Of a stretch of 19,779 nt of DNA, positions 1-6,750 are shown one piece after another. Under the pieces are notes generated by a model. It saw only the letters and a program-made list of their open reading frames with translations. It made no database searches and was not told the DNA's origin. A program made the translations under genes and the position numbers. Where the stretch lies: assembly GCA_910584045.1 (NCBI GenBank), contig CAJTYO010000050.1, positions 1 to 19,779 of the forward strand. The letters run 5' to 3'. Position 1 is the first letter of the stretch. Each line of letters opens with the position of its first letter. The stretch is from an uncultured Oscillospiraceae bacterium (lineage in GTDB: Bacteria > Bacillota > Clostridia > Oscillospirales > Oscillospiraceae).

Positions 1-2
1 TG

Positions 3-1079
3 AAAAGCCTGGACGGTGAGACGCGGGTAATCATGGAGCATACCGGGCGGTACTACGAGCCTGTGGCCCAGTTTCTCCATGACGCGGGGCTGTATGTCAG
101 TGCGGTGAATCCGAAACTGATCAAGGACTACGGGAACAACTCGCTGCGCAAGGTCAAGACCGACAAGGCCGATTCCAAGAAAATTGCGAAATATGGCCTT
201 GACAACTGGGGAGAACTGCGGCAATATGCTTCCATGGACACAATTCGTTACCAACTGAAAACGCTGAACCGGCAGCACGCTCTGTACTCCAAGATGAAAA
301 CCGCGATGAAGAACAACCTCATCGCCCTCCTGGAACAGACCTATCCCGGTGTCAACGCCCTGTTCGGCAGCCCTGCCCGTGAGAATGGGACGCAGAAGTG
401 GGTGGACTTTGCCGCGTCTTTTTGGCACGTAGACCGTGTTCGGGGTATGAGCCAGGCCGCTTTCACGGAGCGTTACCGCAAGTGGTGCAAGCGAAACCGC
501 TACAATTTTAGCAGCGATAAAGCTGCCGAAATCTATACCGGAGCGAAAGACCAGATTGCCATGATACCAAAGGACGATCTGACCAAGCGGCTGATCCGGC
601 AGGCCATTGATTCCCTCAATACTGTTTCCAGGACTGTGGAACAGCTCAAGGCTGAGATGCTGAAACTGGCATCCCAGCTCCCGGAGTTCCCTGTCGTTAT
701 GAAGATGCACGGTGTAGGGGATTCCCTTGGCCCACAGCTCATGGCGGAAATCGGGGACGTGACGCGGTTTGTCCACAGAGGTTCCATCACCGCTTTCGCC
801 GGTGTTGACCCTGGCGCTAACCAGTCCAGCGAGCGCGAAGCCAAGAGCGTCCGCACTTCCAAGAGCGGCCCGCCAGAGCTGCGCAGGACGCTGTTCCTTG
901 TGATGGACGGCCTGCTGAAATCCATGCCCCAGGATGACCCGGTCTACCAGTTCATAGACAAGAAACGAGCCGAGGGTAAGCCCTACCTGGTCTACATGAC
1001 AGCGGGTGCCAACAAATTCTTGCGCATCTACTACGGTAGGGTCAAAGAATATCTGGCATCGTTGGAAACCGCCGATTGA
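3..1079 (+). CDS. IS110-family transposase, 5' end outside the window
   Basis: DEDD-type transposase/recombinase that moves an IS110-family insertion sequence. The reading frame is open from the first bases of the window (from base 3), so the ATG at 33 is internal and the N-terminus is missing. An N-terminal MEHTGRYYEPVA segment and a KTDKADSKKIA segment are typical of the RuvC-like DEDD domain. The C-terminal part has the Transposase_20 pattern: a MHGVGD helix-hairpin-helix-like stretch, then FAGVDPGANQSS, whose serine pair aligns with the catalytic serine region of the family, then a basic PELRRTLF helix. About 358 residues are visible, close to the usual 350-420, so little is missing. The gene points toward trpG, which lies on the opposite strand 127 bp away. 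The frame is intact to its stop, so the element may be active. Family assignment is secure; the group within IS110 cannot be decided without the left end. Confidence 0.9.
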   Translation, partial: KSLDGETRVIMEHTGRYYEPVAQFLHDAGLYVSAVNPKLIKDYGNNSLRKVKTDKADSKKIAKYGLDNWGELRQYASMDTIRYQLKTLNRQHALYSKMKTAMKNNLIALLEQTYPGVNALFGSPARENGTQKWVDFAASFWHVDRVRGMSQAAFTERYRKWCKRNRYNFSSDKAAEIYTGAKDQIAMIPKDDLTKRLIRQAIDSLNTVSRTVEQLKAEMLKLASQLPEFPVVMKMHGVGDSLGPQLMAEIGDVTRFVHRGSITAFAGVDPGANQSSEREAKSVRTSKSGPPELRRTLFLVMDGLLKSMPQDDPVYQFIDKKRAEGKPYLVYMTAGANKFLRIYYGRVKEYLASLETAD

Positions 1080-1104
1080 CCATCCTCGCCTTGTTTCCAT
1101 TTGA

Positions 1105-1129
1105 CCGGCGTTTATACGGCGGCCTTTTT
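1105..1129 (+). terminator. Possible weak terminator after the IS110 transposase
   Basis: CCGGCGT and ACGGCGG pair with one G-G mismatch around a TTAT loop and are followed by CC and five T. It lies 26 bases after the transposase stop. The stem is short and imperfect, so this is tentative. The same stretch could instead be part of an element end or an element-encoded RNA. Confidence 0.35.
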
Positions 1130-1206
1130 GTGTTGCCCTTTTTTCGCCTCCCTGCCATGTCCTCAAATTTATTTCATTTTCCTATTGACTTTTCCTTTGC
1201 AGACTT

Positions 1207-1773
1207 TTACAGTGCGATAAAGTTGGTGAGAATAGTCTTTCCGTCCGGTGTGAGAATAGATTCCGGGTGGAACTGCACCCCGTAGATGGGGTATTCGGTA
1301 TGCTGAACCGCCATAACCTCCCCGTCTTCCGTCCGGGCGGTGACGGTCAGGCAGTCCGGCAGGGTGTCCGGGTCCGACGCCAGGGAGTGATACCGGGCCA
1401 CCGGCGCGCTCTCCGGCAGATTCCGGAACAGCGGGCAGCGGGTGTCAAATTCAACCTCGGACTGCTTTCCGTGCATCAGCCGCTTCGCGTAGGTGATGGA
1501 CGCGCCGAAGGCGGCGCAGATGGCCTGGTGGCCCAGGCAGACGCCCAGTATGGGAATCTTTGGCCCCAGGGCTTTTACCGCCTCAATGAGAATCCCCGCG
1601 TCCTCCGGCCTGCCGGGGCCGGGGGAAAGGATGATCCGCTCCGGGGCCAGGGCCTCGATCTCCGGTATGGTCAGTTCGTCGTTCCGGATGACCTTGATGT
1701 CAGGCGCAATGGCCCCGATGAGCTGGTAGAGGTTGTAGGAAAAGCTGTCGTAGTTGTCAATCAGAAGAATCAT
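1207..1773 (-). CDS. trpG: Anthranilate synthase component II (glutamine amidotransferase)
   Basis: Class I glutamine amidotransferase that hydrolyses glutamine and passes ammonia to TrpE for anthranilate synthesis, the first step of tryptophan synthesis. The protein is 188 residues, the normal family length. The catalytic triad is visible: Cys79 in GVCLGHQ, and His169 and Glu171 in QFHPES; the oxyanion loop SPGPG is at 50-54. The start chosen is the ATG at 1773, because it begins MILLIDNYDSFSYNL as in TrpG/PabA and overlaps the trpE stop as ATGA; a longer frame upstream to 1836 only reads trpE sequence in another frame. PabA proteins look alike, but the coupling to trpE and the Trp T-box argue for TrpG. 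No trpD follows: the next gene is the convergent IS110 transposase. Confidence 0.95.
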   Translation of the reverse strand: MILLIDNYDSFSYNLYQLIGAIAPDIKVIRNDELTIPEIEALAPERIILSPGPGRPEDAGILIEAVKALGPKIPILGVCLGHQAICAAFGASITYAKRLMHGKQSEVEFDTRCPLFRNLPESAPVARYHSLASDPDTLPDCLTVTARTEDGEVMAVQHTEYPIYGVQFHPESILTPDGKTILTNFIAL

Positions 1774-3245
1774 AAATCCGCCTCCCTCTGGGCCCGCTCC
1801 AGGGCCTCCACCACGGCCCGGGCCTTGTTGATGCACTCCTGATGCTCCTTCTCCGGCATGGAGTCGGCCACGATACCGGCCCCGGCCCGGATAAACACGC
1901 GCCCGTTCTTCTTGTAGGCCAGCCGGATAGCAATGCAGGCGTCCATGTTCCCGGTGAAGTCCAGATAGCCCACGGCCCCGCCGTAGACGCCACGCTTGTC
2001 GTCCTCCAGCTCGTCGATGATCTCCATGGCCCGCAGCTTGGGAGCTCCCGAGAGAGTCCCGGCGGGGAGCACCGCGTCCAGAGCGTCCAAGGCGTCCTTG
2101 TCCTCCCGGATCTTCCCCCGGACGGTGGAGCCTATGTGCATCACATGGGAGAAGCGGAGGACGGACAGGTAGTTTTCTACTTCCACCGTGCCGAATTTGC
2201 TGATCTTCCCCAGGTCGTTCCGGCCCAGGTCCACCAGCATGTTGTGCTCGGCCAGCTCCTTCTCGTCGCTAAGCAGTTCACTCTCCAGAGAGGCATCCTC
2301 CTCTGGCGTTTTGCCCCTTGGCCGGGAGCCCGCCAGGGGGAAGGTGTGGAGCACCCCATCCTCCAGCTTCACCAGGGTCTCCGGGGAGGCTCCGGCCAGT
2401 TCCATGCTGTCACTGGTGAAGTAGAACATATAGGGCGAAGGGTTGCTGGAGCGCAGCACCCGGTAGGCATCCAGCAGGGAGCCCTCAAAGCCTGCCTCCA
2501 GCCGGTTGGACAGCACCACCTGGAAAATGTCCCCCTCCCGGATGTACCGCTTTCCCTTCTCCACCATGGTCGTGTAGGCCGGCAGGTCAAAGAGGGGCGT
2601 CAGGGGTGTAGTCAGCCGTCCAGGTCTGTGCTCCAAGGGCTTGCCATATTTGAGCAGGGATGCCATTCGCTCCAGCTCGCCGCAGGCAGCGGGGTAGCTT
2701 ATATCCAGATTGGCTGCCTCTGCGTTGGTGATAAGGATGATTTTCTGCCGGTAGTTGTCAAAGCAGATGACCTTCTCAAAGAGCATCAGGTCCATATCCT
2801 GGAACCGCTCCCGGTCCTGGGCCTTCAGCTTCAGGGAAGGCTCGGCGTATTTGAGGTAGTCGTAGGCGAAGTACCCCACCAGTCCGCCGGTGAAGGGCGG
2901 CAGTCCCGGCACGCGGGGGCTCTTGTGCTCCGCCAGGAGTTTGCGGAGGATGGGGGCCGGGTGCTGGAGCTCTGTGCGCACGGTGTCCCGGTCCCGGAGC
3001 TGGAGGATGCCGTCCTTGCAGGTGACCTCCAGTGTTGGGTCGAAGCCCAGGAAGGTATAGCGGCCCCAGCCGGCGCTGTCGGCGGCGGACTCCAGCAGGA
3101 AGCAGTGTCCGCTTTTGGCCCGGAGAATCCGCAGGGCCTGGATTGGAGTGATGAAGTCGGAGAAGAGCTCCCGGCTGACGGGGACATAGCGGCAGCCGCC
3201 GGATGCCGCCAGCTCACGGGCTTCCTTCAGGGATGGATAGTACAT
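1770..3245 (-). CDS. trpE: Anthranilate synthase component I
   Basis: Converts chorismate plus ammonia (from TrpG) to anthranilate and pyruvate. The protein is 491 residues, usual for Firmicute TrpE. The N-terminal domain has LLES at 50-53, the known tryptophan feedback-binding motif, followed by GRYTFLGFDP. The C-terminal chorismate-binding domain shows AGASPETLVKL, PLAGSRPRG, AGTLSGAPKLRAMEIIDELE and AGAGIVADSMPEKE. The start is the ATG at 3245, preceded 7 bases upstream by GGAGG; the frame is open to 3590, but that extension runs through the T-box leader and is not protein. Its TGA stop overlaps the trpG start. The operon is controlled by the upstream Trp T-box and probably by feedback inhibition. 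The LLES motif argues against the paralogue PabB. Confidence 0.96.
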   Translation of the reverse strand: MYYPSLKEARELAASGGCRYVPVSRELFSDFITPIQALRILRAKSGHCFLLESAADSAGWGRYTFLGFDPTLEVTCKDGILQLRDRDTVRTELQHPAPILRKLLAEHKSPRVPGLPPFTGGLVGYFAYDYLKYAEPSLKLKAQDRERFQDMDLMLFEKVICFDNYRQKIILITNAEAANLDISYPAACGELERMASLLKYGKPLEHRPGRLTTPLTPLFDLPAYTTMVEKGKRYIREGDIFQVVLSNRLEAGFEGSLLDAYRVLRSSNPSPYMFYFTSDSMELAGASPETLVKLEDGVLHTFPLAGSRPRGKTPEEDASLESELLSDEKELAEHNMLVDLGRNDLGKISKFGTVEVENYLSVLRFSHVMHIGSTVRGKIREDKDALDALDAVLPAGTLSGAPKLRAMEIIDELEDDKRGVYGGAVGYLDFTGNMDACIAIRLAYKKNGRVFIRAGAGIVADSMPEKEHQECINKARAVVEALERAQREADL

Positions 3246-3270
3246 AGACGTTCCTCCTTCCGGGGACGGG

Positions 3271-3555
3271 CAAAACAAAAACACCCGCCCTCGACTACAA
3301 TGAGTCAAGGACGGGCGAAAATATCGCTCGCGGTGCCACCTTGCTTCACGGCCTGAAAAGGCCATGCCCTTAACGGAGTACCAACATACCCCCGGCAACT
3401 GACGTATGCCCACACGTCGCGGGGTACTCGGCGGTAAACGCCTTTGCCCGCGCCCTCGGCGGTCCATTTGCCGGCCTGTTTCCCGCCCGATTCCCAGCGC
3501 CACGGGCTCTCTGTGGAGGCATAACCGGTTTGATCTCCGCTTCAACGGTTTGATG
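3271..3555 (-). promoter_or_regulatory. T-box leader specific for tRNA-Trp, controlling trpEG
   Basis: T-box leaders bind uncharged tRNA and prevent termination. Read on the minus strand, all hallmarks are present. The stem I distal region AGAGAGCCCGTGG lies near 3511-3499. The specifier codon TGG is at 3466-3464 in the context CAAATGGACC. A 7-bp stem III (CATGGCC/GGCCGTG) lies near 3366-3347. The T-box AAGGTGGCACCGCGAGC is at about 3342-3326, with TGGC at 3338-3335 facing the tRNA 3' end. TGGC implies a G discriminator base, as in bacterial tRNA-Trp. An intrinsic terminator follows at once, then the trpE ribosome site. Low charged tRNA-Trp should therefore switch trpE-trpG on. Confidence 0.95.
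3273..3315 (-). terminator. T-box terminator in front of trpE
   Basis: CCCGTCCTTGACT and AGTCGAGGGCGGG pair over 13 positions (including G-U pairs) around a CATTGT loop, followed by TGTTTTTGTTTT. Its 5' arm lies just after the T-box bulge, so the antiterminator and this stem compete. Confidence 0.93.
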
Positions 3556-3561
3556 GGTGAA

Positions 3562-3590
3562 AGTATAGCGCGGGACAGGCCCGCTGTCAA
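3562..3590 (-). promoter_or_regulatory. Sigma-A promoter of the trpEG T-box transcript
   Basis: Minus-strand TTGACA (3590-3585), 17-base spacer, TATACT (3567-3562). Transcription should begin near 3555, right before the T-box. The spacer contains a perfect inverted repeat, GCGGG/CCCGC, around CCTGT (3584-3570). The -35 box starts 22 bases beyond the rrf2 stop. Confidence 0.88.
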
Positions 3591-3611
3591 GGGGCAATTT
3601 GCACAAAATCG

Positions 3612-4040
3612 TCAGCGCGTAACAGTGCTTTCTGGCCTCTCCCCGCACAGATCCGCCAGGGTAAACTCCGCCAGATAGTCGGAGATCACTCTGTCCAACC
3701 CCTGCCAAAGGGTCAGCGTCCGGCAGTCCGCCTGCCGGGGACAGGGCTTCTGCCCCGGCCCCAGGCAGGCCACCGGGGCCAGCGGCCCTTCCATTCGCTC
3801 CAGGACGGAGCGCACACTGTATTCCTCTGGAGGCCGGTTCAGCCGGTAGCCGCCGCCCTTTCCCCGCATGGCCTCCAGCTCCCCACCCTTCACCAGCTCC
3901 TTCACGATGATCTCCAGATATTTTTCCGAGATCCCCTGCCGTTCGGCTACATCCCGCAGTGGCACGAAGCTCTCGGCCTGATGCTCGGCAACATCCACTA
4001 AAAACCGAAGCGCATACCTTCCCTTTGTGGAAATCATCAT
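3612..4040 (-). CDS. Rrf2-family transcriptional regulator with IscR-like cysteines (CymR/IscR type)
   Basis: A 142-residue winged-helix repressor of the Rrf2 family. The N-terminus ISTKGRYALRFLVDVAEH, the recognition-helix region around 30-50 (VAERQGISEKYLEIIV) and the wing (MRGKGGGYRLNRP, 58-70) are diagnostic. Three cysteines at 92, 100 and 106 fall where IscR carries its [2Fe-2S] ligands, with spacing C-x7-C-x5-C against C-x5-C-x5-C in E. coli IscR; a fourth is at 132. Position suggests a cysteine-metabolism regulator like CymR, because metY-cysK is transcribed divergently from a shared operator region, but the cluster-type cysteines suggest it could sense iron-sulfur or redox state. The start is ATG 4040, with AGGAGG 7 bases upstream; the adjacent ATG at 4037 is also possible. 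No clear terminator separates it from the trp promoter. Confidence 0.9.
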   Translation of the reverse strand: MMISTKGRYALRFLVDVAEHQAESFVPLRDVAERQGISEKYLEIIVKELVKGGELEAMRGKGGGYRLNRPPEEYSVRSVLERMEGPLAPVACLGPGQKPCPRQADCRTLTLWQGLDRVISDYLAEFTLADLCGERPESTVTR

Positions 4041-4063
4041 AAAATCCCCTCCTGTTTTTACCT

Positions 4064-4092
4064 ATCATACCACAGGGTTAATAGGATTTCAA
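4064..4092 (-). promoter_or_regulatory. Promoter of the Rrf2 regulator gene
   Basis: Minus-strand TTGAAA (4092-4087), 17-base spacer, TATGAT (4069-4064), followed by AGGAGG at 4053-4048 before the start. It faces away from the metY promoter, with the two -35 boxes only 17 bases apart. Confidence 0.82.
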
Positions 4093-4132
4093 GAATCATA
4101 TTATTCCTATTGACAAAGTAGGTTTATAGGAA
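4080..4132. promoter_or_regulatory. Candidate Rrf2 operator: three ATAGGA half-sites
   Basis: AATAGGA (4080-4086), TTCCTAT (4104-4110, inverted) and ATAGGAA (4126-4132). The first and second bracket the rrf2 -35 box; the second and third form a perfect 7-bp inverted repeat bracketing the metY -35 box. This geometry would let one regulator repress both promoters. The repeats are seen; the binding protein is inferred. Confidence 0.55.
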
Positions 4133-4138
4133 TATAAT
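4110..4138 (+). promoter_or_regulatory. Promoter of metY-cysK
   Basis: Perfect consensus TTGACA (4110-4115), 17-base spacer, TATAAT (4133-4138). A promoter this strong normally needs a repressor, consistent with the overlapping inverted repeats. Confidence 0.9.
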
Positions 4139-4170
4139 TCCCACATCCAAACAGAAAGGGGAACTTTCCC

Positions 4171-5457
4171 ATGAGCTACAGATTTGAGACCTTACAGCTC
4201 CACGTGGGCCAAGAGCGGCCGGACCCCGCTACCGATGCCCGGGCTGTGCCTATTTATCAGACAACCTCCTATGTGTTCCGCAATTCCGCCCACGCCGCCG
4301 CCCGGTTCGGGCTGGCGGACGCCGGGAACATTTACGGGCGGCTCACCAACTCCACCCAGGATGTGCTGGAGAAGCGGCTTGCCGCCCTGGAGGGCGGCGT
4401 GGCGGCGCTGGCCACCGCCTCCGGCGCGGCGGCAATCACCTATACCATCCAGGCACTGGCCCAGGCGGGGGATCATATTGTGGCGCAGAAGACCATCTAT
4501 GGCGGCAGCTACAACCTGCTGGCCCACACTCTGCCCCAGTACGGCATCCGGACCACCTTCGTGGATGCCCACGACCTGGCCCAGTTGGAGGGAGCCATCC
4601 AGGACAACACCAAGGCCGTCTATCTGGAGACCCTGGGCAATCCCAACAGCGACATCCCGGACATCGACGCCATCGCGGACATCGCCCATAAGCACGGCCT
4701 GCCCCTGGTGATCGACAACACCTTCGGTACGCCCTACCTTATCCGGCCCATTGAACACGGGGCGGACATCGTGGTCCACTCCGCCACCAAATTCATCGGC
4801 GGCCACGGCACCACCCTGGGCGGCATCATCGTGGACAGCGGGAAATTCGACTGGAAAGCCTCCGGCAAGTACGCCCCTATCGCCGCGCCCAATCCCAGCT
4901 ATCACGGGGTCAGTTTTGTGGACGCCGCCGGGCCCGCCGCTTTCGTCACCTACATCCGGGCCATTCTCCTCCGGGATACTGGGGCCACCATCTCTCCCTT
5001 CAACGCCTTCCTGCTGCTCCAGGGGGTGGAGACCCTCTCCCTGCGGCTGGAGCGCCACGCAGAAAACACGAAAAAGGTGGTGGCGTTCCTCTCCAACCAC
5101 CCTCAGGTGGAGAAGGTCAACCACCCCAGCCTGCCGGACCATCCGGACCACGCCTTGTACGAGCGATATTTCCCCAACGGCGGAGGCTCCATCTTCACCT
5201 TCGAGATCAAGGGCGGGCAGGCGGCGGCCCACAGGTTTATCGACAGCCTGGAGATCTTCTCCCTGCTGGCCAACGTGGCGGACGTGAAGTCCCTGGTGAT
5301 CCACCCCGCCACCACCACCCACTCCCAGCTCTCCCCCGAGGAGCTGCTGGACCAGGGCATCAAGCCCAACACCATCCGCCTGTCCGTCGGCACGGAGCAT
5401 ATCGATGACATTATCGCCGATCTGGAAAAGGGCTTCGCTGCGGTGGCAGCTATGTAA
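4171..5457 (+). CDS. metY: O-acetylhomoserine sulfhydrylase (aminocarboxypropyltransferase)
   Basis: PLP enzyme of the Cys/Met metabolism family that makes homocysteine from O-acetyl-homoserine and sulfide, giving direct sulfhydrylation to methionine. At 428 residues it has MetY length; cystathionine synthases and lyases are nearer 380-400. The N-terminus reads FETLQLHVGQERPDP, then VPIYQTTSYVF and IYGRLTNSTQDVLEKRLAALEGG. The PLP lysine is Lys207 in HSATKFIGGHG, and the conserved C-terminal RLSVGTEHIDDIIADLEKG is present. The start ATG has AAAGGGG 9 bases upstream; a small GGGA/TTCCC hairpin could partly cover that site. It is followed after 15 bases by cysK, so the two form one sulfur-assimilation operon, divergent from the Rrf2 gene. 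Confidence 0.95.
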   Translation: MSYRFETLQLHVGQERPDPATDARAVPIYQTTSYVFRNSAHAAARFGLADAGNIYGRLTNSTQDVLEKRLAALEGGVAALATASGAAAITYTIQALAQAGDHIVAQKTIYGGSYNLLAHTLPQYGIRTTFVDAHDLAQLEGAIQDNTKAVYLETLGNPNSDIPDIDAIADIAHKHGLPLVIDNTFGTPYLIRPIEHGADIVVHSATKFIGGHGTTLGGIIVDSGKFDWKASGKYAPIAAPNPSYHGVSFVDAAGPAAFVTYIRAILLRDTGATISPFNAFLLLQGVETLSLRLERHAENTKKVVAFLSNHPQVEKVNHPSLPDHPDHALYERYFPNGGGSIFTFEIKGGQAAAHRFIDSLEIFSLLANVADVKSLVIHPATTTHSQLSPEELLDQGIKPNTIRLSVGTEHIDDIIADLEKGFAAVAAM

Positions 5458-5472
5458 CAGGAGAGAGCGAGC

Positions 5473-6402
5473 ATGTCCAACATCTACACATCCGCCGACC
5501 AGCTCATCGGCAAAACGCCCCTGCTGGAGCTGACCCATATTGAGAAGGAGGCCGGGCTGAAGGCCCGCATCCTGGCAAAGCTGGAGTACTTCAATCCCGC
5601 CGGTTCCGTAAAGGATCGCATCGCCAAAGCCATGATTGATAACGCGGAGCAGAAGGGCCTCCTGAAGCCCGGCTCCGTTATCATCGAGCCCACCTCCGGC
5701 AATACAGGCATCGGCCTGGCCTCCGTGGCCGCGGCCAGAGGTTATCGAGTTATCATCATCATGCCGGAGACCATGAGCGTGGAACGGCGGCAGCTGATGA
5801 AAGCCTACGGCGCGGAGCTGGTTCTCACCGAGGGAGCTAAGGGGATGAAAGGCGCTATCGCCAAGGCGGAGGAGCTGGCGGCGGAGATCCCGGACAGCTT
5901 CATCCCCGGGCAGTTCACCAACCCGGCCAATCCCGCCGCCCACAGCTCGTCCACCGGCCCGGAAATCTGGGCGGACACGGACGGTCAGGTGGACATCTTC
6001 GTGGCTGGCGTGGGAACCGGGGGGACCATCACCGGCGCGGGGCAGTACCTGAAGGAGCAGAACCCCGCGGTGAAAATCGTGGCGGTGGAGCCCAAGGACT
6101 CCCCCGTTCTCAGCGGGGGCCACTCTGGGCCCCATAAGCTCCAGGGCATCGGCGCTGGTTTTGTCCCGGAGGTACTGGATACATCCGTCTATGATGAAAT
6201 CATTCCCGTGTCCAGCGGGGACGCCTTCGCCGCCGGACGGCTGGCGGGGCGTAAGGAGGGCATACTGGTGGGCATCTCCTCCGGCGCGGCGCTCCACGCG
6301 GCGATTGAACTGGCAAAGCGGCCCGAGAGCGAGGGAAAGACCATCGTTGTCCTGCTCCCGGACACCGGTGACCGGTATCTGTCCACACCGCTTTTCATAT
6401 AA
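5473..6402 (+). CDS. cysK: Cysteine synthase (O-acetylserine sulfhydrylase)
   Basis: PLP enzyme that makes cysteine from O-acetylserine and sulfide. The protein is 309 residues, normal for CysK. The PLP lysine is Lys47 in NPAGSVKDR; the substrate-binding TSGNTG loop is near 77-82 and the phosphate-binding GVGTGGTITG loop near 179-188; the C-terminus has GISSGAAL and LPDTGDRYLST, also typical. The ATG is preceded by AGGAGAG, and metY ends 15 bases upstream, so the pair is co-transcribed. In Bacillus and Staphylococcus CysK also acts as partner of the Rrf2 repressor CymR; the nearby Rrf2 gene makes a similar role possible here, but nothing in the sequence proves it. A strong terminator follows. 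Confidence 0.96.
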   Translation: MSNIYTSADQLIGKTPLLELTHIEKEAGLKARILAKLEYFNPAGSVKDRIAKAMIDNAEQKGLLKPGSVIIEPTSGNTGIGLASVAAARGYRVIIIMPETMSVERRQLMKAYGAELVLTEGAKGMKGAIAKAEELAAEIPDSFIPGQFTNPANPAAHSSSTGPEIWADTDGQVDIFVAGVGTGGTITGAGQYLKEQNPAVKIVAVEPKDSPVLSGGHSGPHKLQGIGAGFVPEVLDTSVYDEIIPVSSGDAFAAGRLAGRKEGILVGISSGAALHAAIELAKRPESEGKTIVVLLPDTGDRYLSTPLFI

Positions 6403-6413
6403 GTTCAACAAAG

Positions 6414-6460
6414 CAGCGGCATCGCCCGGATACCCCGGAGAGATGCCGCTGTTTTCTATT
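6414..6460 (+). terminator. Terminator of metY-cysK
   Basis: CAGCGGCATC (6414-6423) pairs perfectly with GATGCCGCTG (6442-6451), followed by TTTTCTATTT. It lies 12 bases after the cysK stop. Confidence 0.9.
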
Positions 6461-6607
6461 TGTTGCCACATGACCGCTCTATATGTCCACGCATGGAGTG
6501 CGCCTGTGCGCTGTGTAGAAATACACAAAGGAAGCTTCCCCAAAAACAGAGCTTTTGGCGTAGTCACTGAAATCCAGCGATTGAAGCCCGCTTCTTGCTG
6601 AAAATCG

Positions 6608-6637
6608 TTGACAGGCCAGCATTTCTGCTCGTATAAT
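6608..6637 (+). promoter_or_regulatory. Promoter of the glnA operon
   Basis: TTGACA (6608-6613), 18-base spacer, TATAAT (6632-6637); transcription should start near 6644. The 150 bases from 6461 to 6607 hold no gene or signal that I can identify. Confidence 0.85.
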
Positions 6638-6647
6638 CGGAGCCGAG

Positions 6648-6690
6648 AGAGCAAGGGCGCCCCCTCAAGGGGTACTCCCTGCTCTTTTTT
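6648..6690 (+). terminator. Leader terminator between the glnA promoter and glnA
   Basis: AGAGCA and TGCTCT pair, the stem continues with GGG/CCC after one bulged A, and an inner CCCC-TCAA-GGGG hairpin caps it; six T follow directly (6685-6690). It begins only a few bases after the expected transcription start, so most transcripts would stop unless something prevents folding. An antiterminator of the ANTAR class is encoded by the second gene of this operon, making it the obvious candidate. The only ANTAR-like hexaloop here, GC-AAGGGC-GC at 6651-6660, has a very short stem. From 6691 to 6750 there is only A+T-rich leader and the ribosome site. Confidence 0.82.
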
Positions 6691-6750
6691 GAATAACTAT
6701 TTTACACTAAAGCAATCAATTCAGGGCCATTGCGCCGGAAGGAGACAGCG

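Larger units (their letters stand above)
1..1206 (+). mobile_element. Right part of an IS110-family insertion sequence (right boundary not resolved)
   Basis: The element starts left of the window. Its right end lies somewhere in the 127 bp between the transposase stop (1079) and the trpG stop (1207). IS110 elements generally lack clear terminal inverted repeats, so I cannot fix the boundary; the end given is only an outer limit. The A+T-rich part at about 1160-1206 may already be chromosomal. Confidence 0.6.

Noticed and set aside
1842..3356. 504-codon plus-strand frame opposite trpE
   Set aside because: Antisense shadow of trpE, and it runs through the T-box leader.
3246..3590. N-terminal extension of trpE in the same frame
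   Set aside because: These 115 codons lie inside the T-box leader RNA; the ATG at 3245 has a strong GGAGG site and family-typical start.
4192..6654. 820-codon open frame antisense to metY and cysK
   Set aside because: A shadow of high-GC codon bias: two well-identified enzymes fill the other strand, and the product is low-complexity Gly/His/Asp-rich with no family motif.
6641..6690. Glutamine riboswitch upstream of glnA
   Set aside because: The leader is too short and lacks the conserved core of the known glutamine aptamers; it is essentially one terminator hairpin.
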